A stretch of DNA of 64,000 bases from Pelecanus crispus (lineage: Eukaryota; Chordata; Aves; Pelecaniformes; Pelecanidae): NCBI RefSeq assembly GCF_030463565.1, contig NC_134676.1, forward strand, positions 29,947,228-30,011,227. The letters run 5' to 3'. This document shows, in pieces, positions 1-12,785 of the stretch. The notes below the pieces were generated by a model, which ran no database searches, was not told where the DNA came from, and saw only the letters and a program-made list of their open reading frames with translations. The translations under genes and the position numbers were made by a program. Every line of letters starts with the position of its first letter. Position 1 is the first letter of the stretch.

Positions 1-3000
1 CCTTACATTTTCACTTCTTCAAACAGGAAGCAACAGCCTACAAAGACACAAATGCTCAAGGCCACTTGTGTTTTGTCTGTCTGCTGGGATTTTATCTTCA
101 CTTTTCATATATCAAAATGATAAATCCAGACCTGTTTGTGAAAGTGGTATGTCATTAGAGATCCATTATCTGACCTTGCGTGGGCTCTTGCTCATTAAAA
201 TAAATTGTAATAGGCATGAGACCATCCTGAATTTATTGTCCTTTTGTGTATGTTATGATTAAGTAGGAATGTTGCATCCTGTACTTTCAGTCTGGGGAAT
301 TAAGTAAGGCTATATTGCCTCCCTTTTATCTTTAGGTCATCATGCTGATGATAACAATATGAAACACAGTTGTTCATTAGGGCATAGCTATATAATGAGT
401 GCATTTTATTTGATCATCTCATAGCTATGTAATGAGCTCATTTTATTTTATCATCTCTGACTTGTGCTGTGGTAAAAATCAAATACCCCAGGTTGACACT
501 AATCTGGCTTGTAGTTCCAGGAGCAGTACTCTTTCCATAGCTCACCAGTTTCCACTGTTGCTGTCACGACCTTGGACAGTTGTTCTGCATACAGATGGTT
601 GTTCTTCTAAAGAAATGTCAAAAGTTAAAAGACTAGTATCCTATGGTTTCACCTCACATATACACACTTTTCCTTTCTTTAATTTTTATTTACATAAATT
701 ATTTGCCACTAATCTTTAGATATTAAACTTGCTTTGTAGGCACTTAGAACTTTTTAATTAAAGTGTTTGGGAATCAGTGGGTGCTCAGCATGTGATAATT
801 AATGCCTGGATGAATTACAGTGAATTAGGTAAACACAAGTGCCCTTGGAAGGAGGGAGTGAGACATTTTTATGAGTCTCTCATTGTCTATCTGTTTTCTA
901 GCCTTTAAGAAAATAATGCAGAGTGCTCAAAACAAGGCCTAAATGTCAAACTGGGGACAGACTAGTGCCAAGAGGATAGTTTTCTTCGCACCTCAACCTT
1001 TCCACAAGTTCCATAATTAACCACAGTTCAGGCATTCCCTAGTTTGGTAGTGAGTGCCCTGACTTTGAGCCAACAAACTACAATCCTGATGCTTAGCTCT
1101 AAACTCCCACCATAAAAGTCTGAATATAAGAAAGACGCAGCCCTCATGTGAAGTCTAGGCATCCAACAGTAATTTATATGTAAATAAGCCACAATTTCTG
1201 GTTGTCTGGATGAGAAGAGGAACTCTCAAATCAGAACGCCATTTCAGCTAAGCCTGAAAGAGCTCTCGGACTCTTCTCTCAAATCCATTAGGACTAGCCT
1301 GTCTTCTCAGTTGAACCCCTGGACACCTATGGGTATAGTTCACAGGGCAGAGAAATTCACTACAAATCTATACAAGTCTGAGGGAAGGTGGCAGCTCTGA
1401 AGCAACCTGGTGGTGTTGGCATTCACAGCTGCTGTCCCAGCACAGATGATCTGCTTCTTGTGTGATGTAACCCCAACACAGGATTTGCACTTCTGCTGCC
1501 AGAAACACTTTGGTGCACTTTGTCCAGCCTTGCATTAGCCAGCATGTCCCAGTCCTTCTCCTTGAGCTCAAAACCAATTGCTTCTCTCCTGTTCGCTCAG
1601 TTCTTTTTCACAAGTCATACACCTGGGTATGCAAGGAAAAGCATGTGGATTTGCTCCAGACATAACGTTGCTGTCTGGAACTGTAGCTTGTTCTGCATAG
1701 CTTTTATACACATACTTGGACTCCATGTCTTGTACCAACCTTCAGAACAGCCATTTGTGGAAGTACCTGAAAAAGCCACAACAGCCTAACAGATACAATG
1801 TGTGAGAGGCAGCGTGTCCTTCACTTCCACTAAAACAAGCAGGACTTGAGGGCATTTGGCTCTTTCCAGCCTTTAGAGCTGTAATTTAGACTCTCTGTCT
1901 GATGCTGTCATTCCTGTTGTAATTACCTATTTTCAGATCCCGTATTCTGAGGCTCACTACTCAGTACAGTGTTCCTCAGGCAGGTCCTTCCATCTGTGTT
2001 AATGATCAGTGGGCAAGCATTTCATCACATAAATGCTGGGAACACCCTCTCTAAAAGCAGTGCTTCTTCTCTGCGTGCAGAGCCCTGGAGACTGCTTATA
2101 GAAATCAATGATTTATGCACTTAATGTACCCTTTTGGTACCTGCAGGACATAGAGCCTGCTGCTTTCCTAAATTAGTTTCACTAATGTATCACAGCAGAG
2201 CAGGGAAGATTCCAGGAGTTCAGTTGTACCAGTAATGGCTTAGGAGAGAAGTCGTGCTAGTTTCCAGTTTGTTGCCCTTCTCTAGTTCAATTTCATACTG
2301 CTTGGGTTCAGTGCATAAACACCCTTTTCAGCACATCCTTGGTAGTGGCTAGTAGGGAGAGTCTGAAGGATCTAAACCAGTTATATTTAAACTGAATATA
2401 TAATCTGTAATCATGAGTATAGTTGTCAGGTTCCTTCCCGAGACCCAAGCTGTACAGTCTCTTTGTGTTTCTCACTGATGCATTGTATACTTACTGACAT
2501 CTCAAACAAAATAGAGATGAATACACCTAAGTATTACTGAGTTTGGTTTTAGTCCACTAGCTTCAAAGCCATTGGGGTTTTTTTTCATTCTTTATGATAA
2601 ACTCAAAAACCAGCTAACCCAATACCCAAGCCCCTCAGACCTGCATGCATAGCGTTTTAAAAGGTCTTTAATCTGCTGTCTGTCCAGTTCAAACCTTCAG
2701 GGGTCTGGCGAAACACAGCAAAGCCTGCAGTTGTGTTGGCTAAGGCAGAGAAAAGTAGAGAGGCCTCAGAGGGGATATCATAGTATCCTGCATAAGAGCA
2801 AGGCAAAGCCTCAAGACAGGAGCTGATGGGCAGTGCCTTTGCAGATTGTTGCCAGTGTGGGCTGGGGTAAGAGGAACACTGTGGGGCAGCAGCACAGCGC
2901 ATAAGCTTCCAGTGATAACTGGAAGTGGAAATCTGGGTATCTGCCTAGCCCCAGAACTGCTGTTTTGTTTGGAGGTGAATGATCACCACATCTTCTTCCC

Positions 3001-4007
3001 ATCATCCTGCAATGCAAAACAATAGGCTTTATGCAAAGGAAAGAAGCATGGATGTACCTTTCTTTAGGACATGTACTTATATTAAACATTTCTTCAAGTG
3101 CTGGGTTCAGTAAAACATTTTCTTTAAAAGATCAGGAAAATGTGTTGCTATCTAACAAGTGAGCAAGGGGTAAAGAATCTGCCAGTGCCATGTCATCTTT
3201 CTCCCCTAGGAAACTCCTCCTTGGTTGTGTATCTGCACTTCTAAGGCAATTAATCAGATTGTTAGTGAGCCATCAGGCTAAAGATTCCAGAAAGCCAGAA
3301 ATAGTATCACTGGATGATTCATCTTAAGTGAATTAACATTTGTATGCTGCATGAAAGCTAGATAAAGCTCAAGAAAGAAATACTGCACAGTTTCTTACTG
3401 AAGCTATGCTCTTAGTTTCAGGTAGAATATCCCTGAAAAATATCCCTTGCTTTAGTGCTATTGTACAGTCCTGTGTAAGCATAGTCAAGCCTGAGATCAC
3501 AGTAACTGTTGGGAAGAAAAATCATGGGAGCTACTTAGTATACCATTAGCAAGAGAGCATTTAAAGTGATGTGCATCTGTTGAGAGGGATGCTAATGCAG
3601 CCAGTGTGGAGCAAGTCATTAAATCAGTTTTGAGTAAGACGCAAAACCAAGGTGTTTAGATTATATTTATTGTAGTCAACTGGTCAGCTGATTTTTGTTA
3701 ATACCAGATAACTGAACTTGGAAAAATAAAGAGAATTTCAATGGTTAATCAAAGTGAAACTTCATTGTTTTAGTTTTATTGATAAAAAAAAAAAATCTAG
3801 AGGTTAGCATTTCAAGAAATGGTACCAGCTGCCACAGGCAAAACACTTTGCTGGGCCAAAACAGTTACCTGGCCTGTATAGCCCAGCTAATAGTTAGATT
3901 CAAACAGCGATGTATTGGTTGTTATAGGCAAGTATTTTGTGGCTGATTATTTTGTGACTGACTGGCTGTCTATTTCTCACTCCCTACTAAATCCCTTTTT
4001 ATGACAG
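1..4007 (+). other. MRPS27: MRPS27 last intron (partial), no exon recognised
   Basis: This AT-rich sequence lies upstream of the MRPS27 terminal exon and ends in an acceptor (pyrimidine-rich stretch, then ATGACAG at 4001-4007). I looked for the preceding MRPS27 coding segment (the acidic stretch before the conserved C-terminal block) and did not find it, so the stretch is read as intron. It holds only short chance frames and an A-run near 3783-3795. No mobile element was recognised. The call depends on the terminal exon being correct. Confidence 0.6.
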
Positions 4008-4247
4008 GAGCTGTACTCTAAGCTGCATTCACTTGGCAAGGTTGAATCTGAAAGCCTGTTAACCCTGACCACCCAACTTGTCAAGGAAAAGCTGCCAGCA
4101 TGTGAAGTGGAAGACATTGCAAAACATGAGCAGAAGCTAAAGGAGTGGGAGCAAGAGCAAGCACTTCTCGTTGAGAGAGAAAGAGAGATGAGAGAAAAGG
4201 CTAAGCAGGAAATGGAAGCTAGGAAGCTAGCTGAAGCATCTGCTTAG
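4008..4247 (+). CDS. MRPS27: MRPS27 terminal coding exon (mitochondrial ribosomal protein S27, C-terminus)
   Basis: This is the last coding exon of mitochondrial small ribosomal subunit protein mS27, a PPR-type protein of the mitoribosome small subunit acting in the matrix. It is open for 79 codons from a consensus acceptor (ACAG at 4004-4007) to TAG at 4245-4247. Near its start it has [20 protein letters not shown] and then [15 protein letters not shown], which match the vertebrate MRPS27 C-terminal block as I remember it. A charged helical tail rich in E, K, Q and R follows and ends in ASA, as in the mammalian protein. The exon joins upstream in phase 0 as drawn. Its place tail-to-tail with MAP1B is the known gene order. 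Earlier exons are outside the window. The identification rests on recalled family sequence and was not tested by a search. Confidence 0.9.
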   Translation, partial: ELYSKLHSLGKVESESLLTLTTQLVKEKLPACEVEDIAKHEQKLKEWEQEQALLVEREREMREKAKQEMEARKLAEASA

Positions 4248-4400
4248 TACTGGAACTCAAACACTACCATAGTGCTATGCATTCCTGTGTCAGTGAACTG
4301 AAGTGCTCACCATTGTTAATATTTCACTTCAATCCTGCTGCAAGTTTGACTATATGTGACTGCCATATGCAAATTAAACTTTTCCAGTTTTGCCTGTTTC
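4248..4400 (+). other. MRPS27: MRPS27 proximal 3' UTR
   Basis: Sequence directly after the MRPS27 stop codon. An ATTAAA hexamer at 4373-4378 is followed by a T-rich and GT-rich stretch (about 4380-4402), the usual arrangement at a vertebrate cleavage site. The 3' end is therefore proposed near 4390-4400. A longer isoform cannot be excluded: ATTAAA recurs near 8094 and AATAAA near 8706. Confidence 0.5.
4373..4378 (+). terminator. Candidate MRPS27 poly(A) signal ATTAAA
   Basis: ATTAAA lies about 126 bases after the stop codon, with a T/GT-rich downstream element. It is the nearest standard variant signal to the stop. Inferred from position only. Confidence 0.45.
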
Positions 4401-7400
4401 CTGAAGTAAAGCACATGTGGTTTAGAAATCTTCATCCTGTATATGATATGTTTTCCTCTTACCGTCAGCTAGGCAGGGGGTGGGATGGAGACAACACAAA
4501 GAAACAAAGGCATAAGAAGTAGCTTGCCTGTGATGAAAGGTGTAGAGGGTGGAAGGAACAAAAGAAGAGGGAAGGATTTCAAACACAAATTGTTTCAGTA
4601 GGGGTTTCTCACAGGAAAGAATGCCTTGGCTACTCTGAACTTCAGACACTAAGAGGATTAACATATATTTATTGCTTTTTCTTTTTTTCCCAACCCATTT
4701 GGAAAATTTCAGGGTGCTATACATGGACTTGGAAGCCTAACTTTAGACTGTTTTTAAAACTACTTGTAAAGAGTTTCAGCCTAGGGAGATAGCACTTGTA
4801 CAGGCACACAGATGTGCCTTCCCTGTAAGGAAGTTAGAAATTTCTGACTCTACTGGTGCTGTTCTGCTCCATTTTTAAGGTCAGTAGAGAAACACACACA
4901 ATCACCTCGGCACACACTGAGGAGCCTCATACTGCAGTGCAGTTTCCTTTTATATTCTGGGTGCTGTTTCATGGGGTTTTTGGCCTAATTCCCTTCTTGT
5001 CTCAGCTGTGCACATGGTCCCATGCCCCATTTTTCAGATTGGTAAAACAATGTAGCTATTCACACAGAGTACAAGGAAACGGCAAGGGAGGAAAGGATCA
5101 TAGTGCACTGGTTGTGGGATGCATCAGCATCCATCCTTGATATATTCCCTGTCACCACTGAATCTCATCAGCTGCAGCCAGTAACTTTATGCAGCTTATG
5201 GCAGGGCAAGTTCCTTGAGAACAGGGAGACCCTAGCAACAGGCCTGCAGTACTGCAGCTTGTTAGGGCAACAACAGTGTTGTCTCACTCTGCTTTACCAC
5301 AGCGTCTGATAAGCATCCAGTTTTGTCATGCACCTGTCTAGTCTTACAGTGATGAAACTCACATCACAAGCTCACTGTATATCCAGTGAGAACATGCTGC
5401 AGATCTGTGAACTTATTTTAAGTGTATGAAAGTATCTTATCTGCATACATCAAACACCTCTCTTGTTCCCAGCAAACGCACTCAGAGCCTGATTGCTCTT
5501 TCACATCCAAGAACTTGGCAATAAGGTCCTTCACCCCATCTTGTCAGCAAGTCCGACAGTTTCGTCCATACTGCAGTAAGAGAGTGCTGTCTCCAGGTAA
5601 GTGGATGATTTTGTGGCTTGGCCTAACTAAACCAGCAGTGGACTTTTCCTGGGCAACTTTTCTCAGGTCTCCTGAAGTTGTTTTCCTTTTTGTTGGTCTA
5701 AATGCTTTGTGATTACTAGGAGAAGTTAGGGAGCCTTAAGGGAGAGTGGGAGGCCAAATTGTTCGTAAGAACAATTTCCTTAAAACTGGCAGCTTTACAG
5801 AGGTTGTCACTCCTAGTCAGCCATAGGAAAATGAGGTGTCCATTCCCTGACCACATATTTCAGTTTCTTAGTATCAGAGCATGGGTTGTACCTCCAAAGG
5901 TTCATAATCACTCCTGCATCCCGATTCCTTTCTGAGCTTCTGTCTGCAGACACCACCTCTCCCTCCTGGGATCTTCCCTACACCACCACAGTTTTAAGAC
6001 CCTCCTTGCTGACGCGTGGCCTCTAGCTACTGCAGCTGCTGATCCTGTTGCTTATGCAGACACTGTTTGGCTAGGCCACAACAGGCACTGCCACATTTCT
6101 CCTTGTTCCTTGTAAGCATCTGTTTCTTGGCAGCACAAGGAGCCTGTTTCTGGCCCTGCCTCCACCCCGCTTCGTCCTGCTTGGTAAAGACACTGGGCTG
6201 CTAATGCTAACTGAGCTGCAACAAGCTGCCAGCTGCTGTGCCCCCTGCTCTCTCACAGAGCATGCTTCATTTCCCCCACAACTAACCTCCCTTTCCATTT
6301 ATACTTAACTGTTGCAGCAATAGGAGAACAAAATCCTCCTCTAAGCTCTGCTTAGCCTGTTAATGAGTGTTGCAGGTTGCCTCCTTGTTTTACTCCAGGC
6401 CCTGTGGGTTTGAATGCTCTGAGTCAGTCCAAAGTCTAAATTAAAACAGTGTAGGTACAAGGGTTCTCTGTCTTTGCCCGAATCTCCTCCCATATCCCTC
6501 TCTGCCCTTGGGAGAGGGGGAGGGTTCCCTGCCAAATGCTTTGCAGGCAGCAAAGCAGATTCCTGGGGCCAGATAAAGGACATCAAACATAAGACGTGCA
6601 GCAGCCAGTCCAGACCATTTGTAGCTTAAAAAGCCAAAAGTTTTGCCAAGCTTTCTCATTTATCTGTCCCCTCAGTAATCACCCTGAGTGAGAAACCACT
6701 TGTGACATGTTTACCAACTGGGGCAGCTGCACACCAGGGCCCCTCTTCCCTCCCGCTCGTGCCCCAGCCAAGTATTTCTCCGTGGTCTAGTAGCCTCAAT
6801 CCTGCTTTTCCCCACCCCAGGTCTCACCACTGTCTTACTCAATAGCAACCAGCTTCTGCCAAACCAGTGTTCTCTCATCTAGCAAATCCTCACATTTCCC
6901 ACAAGCTTACCTGCACCCTCTTGAATTCTCTAGCAATCCTCTTCGCTGCTTCCCTTTTGACCTCACCCATGATGCCCTTCAAGTTCCTCCTGTATATCAT
7001 CTCTTATTTATTTCTTCCCCTTCTCCAAGAAGGTTGGCCATGTCTCTTTGTCCTGCACCCCCATCTCAGACAGCAACATGCCCCCAGCTCTGCAGACAGC
7101 AAGCAGCCTGGGGTACCAAGCGCTCAGGCACCCTGAGGTTTGAGGCCCCTGGACACAGCTCAGTCTCAAGAAGTTGTAAACATAAATTTGCAACTGAAGC
7201 TTGAGGGAGGAGAAGAAGGTACTCTCCTCTTTGGTGCTGTCTTCTACCTGCTATCTTTGAGCAAGGTCAAAGGTGAGACAGATTGTGAGATGGGGTAATT
7301 CACAGACAGTGCTGTTCAGGCATGTGCTCGGCTTCCTAAGGGAGACACGGACAGTAGCTGTGCACCACAAATGCAGCATGAAAAATCAACAGAGTATCAA

Positions 7401-10400
7401 CTAACTCAGCTTGACCTACCTGCTTTTCTTCTTCCCACTCCAGGAAAAGTAAGATAGACTTGACTGTTCGCCCCCTTGCATAAATCATGTTGTGCACACA
7501 ACCTGTTTTTCAGCTGCTTGTTGGATTAGTCTTGAAAAGAAGTTGGAAGAACACTTGTAGCAACACCTGGGAGCAAAACTGGGCCCCAGGTAGTCAAAAG
7601 CCCTTCTGTCCGGATGCCCACAGCTTTGTGTGCTCTCCTGTGATAGTCATCACCGGCTGTGATGCAGCTGGCTGCATTTAGAAGGGGGGAAGTCATGGCA
7701 GCTTTTGATGTGCTGCTGCTTAAATGTGAGCTCTGATGCTAAAGGAAGAATGTGGATATGTGTATATATGCATATATAAAAAACAAAAATACTTTTGTAC
7801 TCTACAAACACGAAAAGTTTGTGTGTTCATCCAGTCCTGCACCCTGGTACTCATTCCATGTGAGCTCAAAACCCAATGAGCACTTCCTCACTAGGACACT
7901 CTCAAGCTTTTTGAAATGTTGCTGCTCCTCACTGCACTGCTTCAGACAGCTGCCTAGACCTTTCTTTGTCTGGATGGGACTGTCAAAATATTTTCTGGAG
8001 GGGACAGGCCAAATTCTTTCTTAGTAACACTATCTCCTTTTTTTGGATCACTTCACATCCTGTTTTTGTTTGTGACTACAGCTGTGATTTGAATTAAAAC
8101 TCTTGCAGTTTCTCCCTTTTCAGTATATTCCTAAATCACAGGAGTGCATCTTACTTTGTGAAAGTTGTTGAGTAATTTCCCTACTCATTATCCTGGTGTC
8201 TGTATAGCTAAAGGCAGAGGAAAATCTCCCAGTGCTAGAAGCAGTGCATTTGCATGCATAGTCACTGAGCTGTGCATGCAAACAAGGTGACCATCAGCCT
8301 AAATAGTACATGACTGCACTAATGCTTATGGTACAGCCAGACTTGAACATGCTAGACAGTGTTAACAGATCTCCCGTGTTTCCCCAGGTGTGGGAGAGAC
8401 CCTTCTCTGAACAATACTAGCCAAAAGAAACAGAAACCAGAACAAATGCAAAGCCTGTTTGGTGTGTTGGCATGAATTCAGCTGCTGTTAGGAGAAAAAA
8501 GCAGCACTTAGAAGGTTAAAGCTCTTCCTTTTAATTCAAAAAGCAGCTTCCCAATTCAAATCCATGGCAGACATCAAATACACTGCTGATTAGGCAAGCA
8601 AATATGTAACTTCCTCCCACAAGTGTCACTGGCAGAACACTTCCAGCAAAGCACTGAAGGTCATTATCCATTGAGGAAAATTACATATTTATTCCCTTGC
8701 AGCTCAAATAAATGTTGCCTGAAGTCTTGCACAGATGGGCCCTATTTATGGTAACACCCGACCTTGCCAAGGTTACTAGATGCTCTCGGACCCGGTCAAG
8801 ACCTCTGTGTCCTACACACAGCGCTGCTATCAAGCCCCTTGCCACAGCTTCAAGCACCTTCTCCCTCACCCAGCACCCTGTCCCAGATGCTTGCCTGCCC
8901 ATCCCAGGGCTCTCTGGTCACCCTAAAACTGTGGGACTAGGAAGATGACCTACCCCAGCTGCAGATGAAGGTTGGCTGGTGCAAGGGGGTTTCTGACTTG
9001 AACAGCTGCCACTGTGCCACTGAGACAGGCAGAAGACAGCCTGGGGCACAGGTTAGAAAGTGTCCTGTCTTCCCCCACCTCCTCACAAAGCCGGAGTCAT
9101 AGTTACAAAAGGGAATTGCACCCTTGACTTTGAGAGATGCAAGACGTGGTCCACTGAACAGCATCCTATTCTGCAAGTACTGCTGCTGTTTTTGCTGGGC
9201 CTGTTTAGTAGAAACTACAATTGAACCTTGCAAAATGTATTTCTGGTAAGTATTTGAGCACATTTGTGGAAAGTAAAGTTAAATTTACCTTTCCAAAAAT
9301 GTAATGATAGGAAATGTTGAGATGAGGACAAGGGTCTTGGATTGTAGAAGAGAAACTACTGCTGACATAAGTGACAAGCAACCTGAACTTGGGACAGTGA
9401 CTCAAAATAAAACTGTGGAGAATGAAGTATAGGTCAAGAATCAGTGACAAAACATTAATTCAAGAGTCACTTTAGATACTAAACTTGTGATAGAAAACTG
9501 CCATCTACTCTGGGTCAATCTCCCCATGGAAATACATACATCTTTCAGTAACCACAAAGTTGTCACTGAATTCAGCTAGCAATTGCATAGTACTGTCTGT
9601 TGGCTGCTCTTAAACCTTTGTGATAAACTCAAGTCCACCCAACCCATTCTAAATTGCAGATGTCCCAGGCACCGAAACAGCATTAGAGCCCCATTGACAT
9701 GCACATTAGATTAGCAGGACAAAAATCAGCTTTCAATATATCTTGTTTATTGCAAATCCTGACAATTCCTCCCTTAAATTAATTGGGAAAGAAACTTTCA
9801 AGACTGTTCTTGTCCTTACATATGGTAACTGCTGCTATAATTACATCTTTGGAAACTGTAAACTCTTCCTGGAAATACTGCCTTGCACTCTGGGGGGGGG
9901 GGTCATATTAAGTATTTAAGTGGCTCAGTGGTTTAGTTTACCTTCAACTCTTTAAGCTGAGAAAGTAACACAGCTGGGCTGAGATAACATGAGGTTTGTA
10001 AAAGCTTAGTCAAAACTAATTTGTGGAGCTTAACAGGTATGCAGTGTGTAACCTCTGTATATAGACATTGTTATGTATCTTTAGCTTTGTCTGTATTAGG
10101 ATGTAAGTACCATCTATTTCACTTATCTTCTCTGTGTAATTCACAAGCACAGGTGATGGGCCGAGCTGCAGTATGATGTGTAAATCAGGGCACATGCAAT
10201 TGTTTTGGCAGTGAAGCTGGCAGCAGATGCACAGTCAACCTCCACACCCTCCTTGCCAGCTATTCACACTGGGGACAGTAATGCTGGAGTTGTTGAACTG
10301 CAGAGAAGCAGCTACATCTGCGGTAAGGATCCATGAGAACCAGCAAACAGAGCTTGTGCAGACTACAGCGCCTGCTGATTTAGTTCTTTGGTTCTCCTCA

Positions 10401-12660
10401 GTATTTCATTTCTGGTGGAAATGATGCTGAGCATGCAGTCAAAAAACAGCAAATCCCCTGGCAGGCTGAGGGCACTCAGTATTACTCAGCCTCTGGTGGT
10501 TTTGGGCTGAATCTGAAGAAAGCACACGTAGCACAACAGAGGACAATGCCCTGGGGATTTCATGCTCGTATGGACTAGCCATGTCTGTGGGAGATGAAAA
10601 TAGGCACCATACCAGTAGGCAGTGGTCAACACCTGTTCGCTGTGTGAAGGACATGGGCAATGCTCATGCAGCAAAAGTACTGCATGCCCAGAGACACCCT
10701 GTAGGAAGCCACGGAGCTTTGCTGCAATGCTGGGAACTAGCTGGATCTATGAGGTGTCACCATGGCTATCGCTCAAGAGACCCCTGGACACCTCTTTTCA
10801 CCCCATCCTAGGAACCATGAAAAACTCAATTTCCTCCCAGCCACAGAACACTAGAAATCAGCATTAAACAGTCTCCAGGTCTAGGATGCCACAAGACAGA
10901 TCCCTCATTTTAAGACAAGCTGAAAAAGTCTGAGGGACTATCATTTTCCCATGCCATCTGAAATAATTCATAAGCTCATTGAATCAGTTTATTAACAACA
11001 GTAGTGGAAATAAAATTTCTCCTCCTCAGCAGCTGTGTTGAAGAAAGGAACTTTCTTCTGGCATCTGGAAACAGCAAGCCAAACACTACAGACCAGGCTG
11101 GCCTGCCCCTATCCACAGGTACTATGAGTGGTCCCACCTGTGCAAATCCAGAACTTCACCCTGCAGCTACAGGTGAATAACTGGGGTTGAAGCCTGACCT
11201 AGTCTGCTTTGCACAATCATTTTAATATATTTTAAGTAGTATCAGGCTACTCTACCACAACAGCTCAAAAAACCTTCACGTAGACATATGCAGGATTATA
11301 CTTGAGATACAAGATTTGCAGCAGTTGACTCCCCTCATCTGGCTGTCATTTTTCTCTACTTCACAATGCTCTGCCCAATTCAAGCCAAACACAGTATTTC
11401 CTATTACTGTCATTAGAAGTTACAAATGAAACCTTAGACATTGGAGACAGATAAGGGCCCACAAAAAAAAGACTGCTGTCTGAGGGTGAAGGAAATCCCG
11501 CAGGGCCACTGCTTCTCCTGGGAACGAGCACCCCTTGCTCCCTGCTGCCCCAGCCTTTGCCTGCTTTCATGTCATTAACCATCTCCCCCAGCTAAAAAAG
11601 CATAAGCATTGACTGCTGCACCTCGCCCCAGCAGGCATTGCAGCGGCAAGCAAAACTACAAAGGCAGAAAGCCTGATCTTACAGTGTTGCTTTAACAGCA
11701 CTAGAGGAAAAGTCTGATGTTTATGAAGTAAAAAACTACACCAGGAGCCCAGCTTCCCCAAGTGTTCCGTCCCCTCTCACCAGGATTACAGGGCAGTCAA
11801 GAAAGGTCCATGTCCACTGGAGACAAGCTGCGCACTCTTGTTAAACTGCAACAACTTTGGAAAAGACCTCTTTTCCAAATGAGGCTAGGCTCAGTTTGAT
11901 GTAACTTAATTGGGTATCATCTCTGACACAGCCCCTTGAACATGTACTTACTGAAAATGAGGTGTTTTCTCATGCTGCTGAGGGATACAGAAATGAGAAC
12001 AACAAAAAGAAGCCACGTCATGGTACATCATGGTAATGTTTTATGCCACAAGAGATAAAAGCAATCTTCCGCATTTATTTTCCAATTTCTAAATAGAGAT
12101 TGGCTCTTATCTAGCATTTAAATAGTCACTGACCTTTTCAGAAAAAACCCATATAGTAGGTAATCATGATTGAAAGAAAGGGAAAACTTAAAAATACATA
12201 CATACACAAAGACAAGAAACATGTCAACACCACTTTAGCACTTTTGTATTTTATTGTGGAATTGAGTTTGTTTGCTTTACATCAAATATCCTCAATGGAC
12301 GAGGGGATATTGCACACAAATATCATAAAAGCACTACATATTACTTTCACTGGAAACTAATTTTCTACATTAGATATGACTGGATAGAATAGAAGTGATG
12401 CAGGATTATAAGACATAATACCATACACAGCTGCAGACTGACACAAACACCATTCAGAACAAGAGAGAGGAGGTGTGTGAGGTGCTTCTCAGCCAGCAAC
12501 AAGACTGTTTCTTTCCATAGTTTGGAAGATAATGGCTGCATGCAAATGCGTGAAAGCATATTTCAGATTTCTTCCTTTACAGTTGTGATTACAGCCCAGT
12601 CTTGAAGAGGTAGCTCCTTCCATCTGGAGCTCCTAGCTAGTCTAGTGCAGAGAAGCTGGT
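4401..12660. other. Intergenic region between MRPS27 and MAP1B, no gene seen
   Basis: About 8.2 kb between the two convergent 3' ends. Frames here are short, overlap on both strands and show no recognised domain. I saw no CR1, SINE or LTR in it. It contains a G-run near 9892-9902 and an inverted octamer-like repeat at 8249-8282. Part of the left side could be a long MRPS27 3' UTR and part of the right side a longer MAP1B 3' UTR. Confidence 0.55.
8249..8282. repeat. 10-bp perfect inverted repeat containing octamer-like motifs
   Basis: The left arm (8249-8258) reads TTTGCATGCA and the right arm (8273-8282) is its exact reverse complement, separated by 14 bases. The left arm is part of ATTTGCAT, the consensus octamer bound by POU-domain factors. 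The right arm gives ATGCAAAC, one base off the inverse octamer. The function is unknown and chance is possible at this size. Confidence 0.5.
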
Positions 12661-12779
12661 TTTTTAATTCTTCTTTTTTTTTTTTTTTTTTTTCTATATT
12701 TTTATGCCATTGTTTTATTTAGTTACTTAATTTTTTTTAGATTTTTTTTGTAAATTCACAACAGACTTTTTTTTCTTTT

Positions 12780-12785
12780 TTTATT
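12780..12785 (-). terminator. Candidate distal MAP1B poly(A) signal AATAAA
   Basis: TTTATT on the + strand gives AATAAA on the MAP1B strand, about 4.1 kb past the stop codon. A second copy lies about 65 bases further on (12713-12718), and the surroundings are rich in T/A tracts. This distance agrees with the long 3' UTR known for MAP1B, but the choice among several hexamers is inference. Confidence 0.35.

Noticed and set aside
9892..9902. G-run as possible regulatory or quadruplex element
   Set aside because: It is a single homopolymer run, which is not enough for a quadruplex and is prone to sequencing error.
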